Positions 4,840 through 5,175 of a DNA stretch of 5,175 nucleotides are shown one piece after another; within the stretch, counting starts at the first letter, position 1, and every line of letters begins with the position of its first letter. The notes beneath the pieces are model-generated. The model saw only the letters and a program-made list of their open reading frames with translations, had not been told where the DNA came from and ran no database searches. The position numbers were made by a program, and so were the translations under genes. Origin of the DNA: Candidatus Methanocomedens sp. (GTDB lineage Archaea; Halobacteriota; Methanosarcinia; Methanosarcinales; Methanocomedenaceae); contig QBUR01000096.1 of the NCBI GenBank assembly GCA_013374385.1, positions 1 to 5,175 on the forward strand. The letters run 5' to 3'.

Positions 4840-5175
4840 ATGCAGGGAAATCAAAACTTTGATAATGATGTTGTTGTAGGAAAACGGTATAGACTGAGGG
4901 ATATGATAGCTCACCAGTCACATATGATAACTTGTGTTCTGCTTTTAATTACAGGACTGTACATGGCTATACAGTTCAATACTTGTAGCTTACATGCATG
5001 GGAATTGATGTCATATCAAACCCTCCGTCTAATTCATGTGATTGCAGGTATCCTGTTCTTGGTGATCAACTGGACATTTATACCGTTCAATCTGATAACC
5101 AGCGGTCACCTGTTGAATGACTTATTCGGCCTGAAAGATTTTGCCAGGCTTTATCAAGCCATTGTTGGCGTATTT
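4840..5175 (+). CDS. Membrane b-type cytochrome subunit, partial (3' end beyond window)
   Basis: This is the N-terminal 112 residues of an integral-membrane cytochrome b related to the prokaryotic b561 / Ni,Fe-hydrogenase and formate dehydrogenase gamma subunits. Such proteins pass electrons between a periplasmic or cytoplasmic partner and quinone or methanophenazine through two hemes. A polar N-terminus (1-24) leads to transmembrane helix 1 (about 27-46). His25 lies 14 residues before the Gly of LLLITGLYM, as the first heme ligand does in the family. Helix 2 (about 64-86) carries RLIHVIAG, with His66 as the second candidate ligand. A soluble loop, FGLKDFARLYQ (96-106), precedes what seems to be helix 3. 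No CxxCH heme c motif is present in this part. The partner genes should lie to the right and would identify the enzyme (hydrogenase, formate dehydrogenase or other). The gene is open at the window edge. Confidence 0.8.
   Translation, partial: MQGNQNFDNDVVVGKRYRLRDMIAHQSHMITCVLLLITGLYMAIQFNTCSLHAWELMSYQTLRLIHVIAGILFLVINWTFIPFNLITSGHLLNDLFGLKDFARLYQAIVGVF

Noticed and set aside
4818..4862. 14-codon ORF overlapping the cytochrome b start in another frame
   Set aside because: It has no ribosome binding site of its own, and the GGAGG sits inside it at the right distance for the cytochrome ATG at 4840.
4636..4914. 92-codon minus-strand open frame across the moaB-cytochrome gap
   Set aside because: It has AT-driven composition, is antisense to two genes at its ends, and has no recognisable domain or initiation signal.

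Overview
The window looks like a chromosomal segment from a cytochrome-containing euryarchaeon, most plausibly the Methanosarcinales or their methane-oxidising ANME-2 relatives. The evidence is an archaeal/fungal-type aspartate-semialdehyde dehydrogenase, a fused two-repeat tRNA splicing endonuclease, tiny acidic 2[4Fe-4S] ferredoxins, an archaeal MoaB, a DUF1786 protein and a quinone/methanophenazine-type cytochrome b. TATA-like boxes sit about 25-30 nt ahead of start codons, and several genes appear leaderless. This placement is inference from gene content; there is no rRNA to settle it.

Layout. Positions 1-229 hold no convincing gene, only AT-rich sequence and an oligo-T stretch that could end the asd transcript. 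Next come three genes on the minus strand, in transcription order ferredoxin 2 (1710-1534), ferredoxin 1 (1477-1307) and asd (1261-230). A 141-nt divergent promoter region separates ferredoxin 2 from endA on the plus strand (1852-2925). endA converges with a DUF1786 gene on the minus strand (4069-3023), and the 97 nt between them carry a degenerate 18-nt repeat. A very compact divergent promoter (43 nt) then serves DUF1786 and moaB (4113-4649, plus). After a 190-nt AT-rich leader region, a b-type cytochrome gene starts at 4840 with a strong Shine-Dalgarno and runs off the right edge.

How it fits together. This is largely a housekeeping stretch: aspartate-family amino acid synthesis (asd), tRNA intron removal (endA), molybdopterin adenylylation (moaB, needed by Mo/W enzymes such as formylmethanofuran dehydrogenase) and low-potential electron transfer (two ferredoxins, cytochrome b). 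No mobile element, CRISPR array, tRNA or rRNA is visible. The items most worth a second look are the uncharacterised DUF1786 ASKHA-like protein, the paired ferredoxins leading into asd, the 18-nt repeat after endA, the half-decayed N-terminal repeat of EndA, and the split between Shine-Dalgarno-led redox genes and apparently leaderless housekeeping genes. I see no clearly undescribed multi-gene system.
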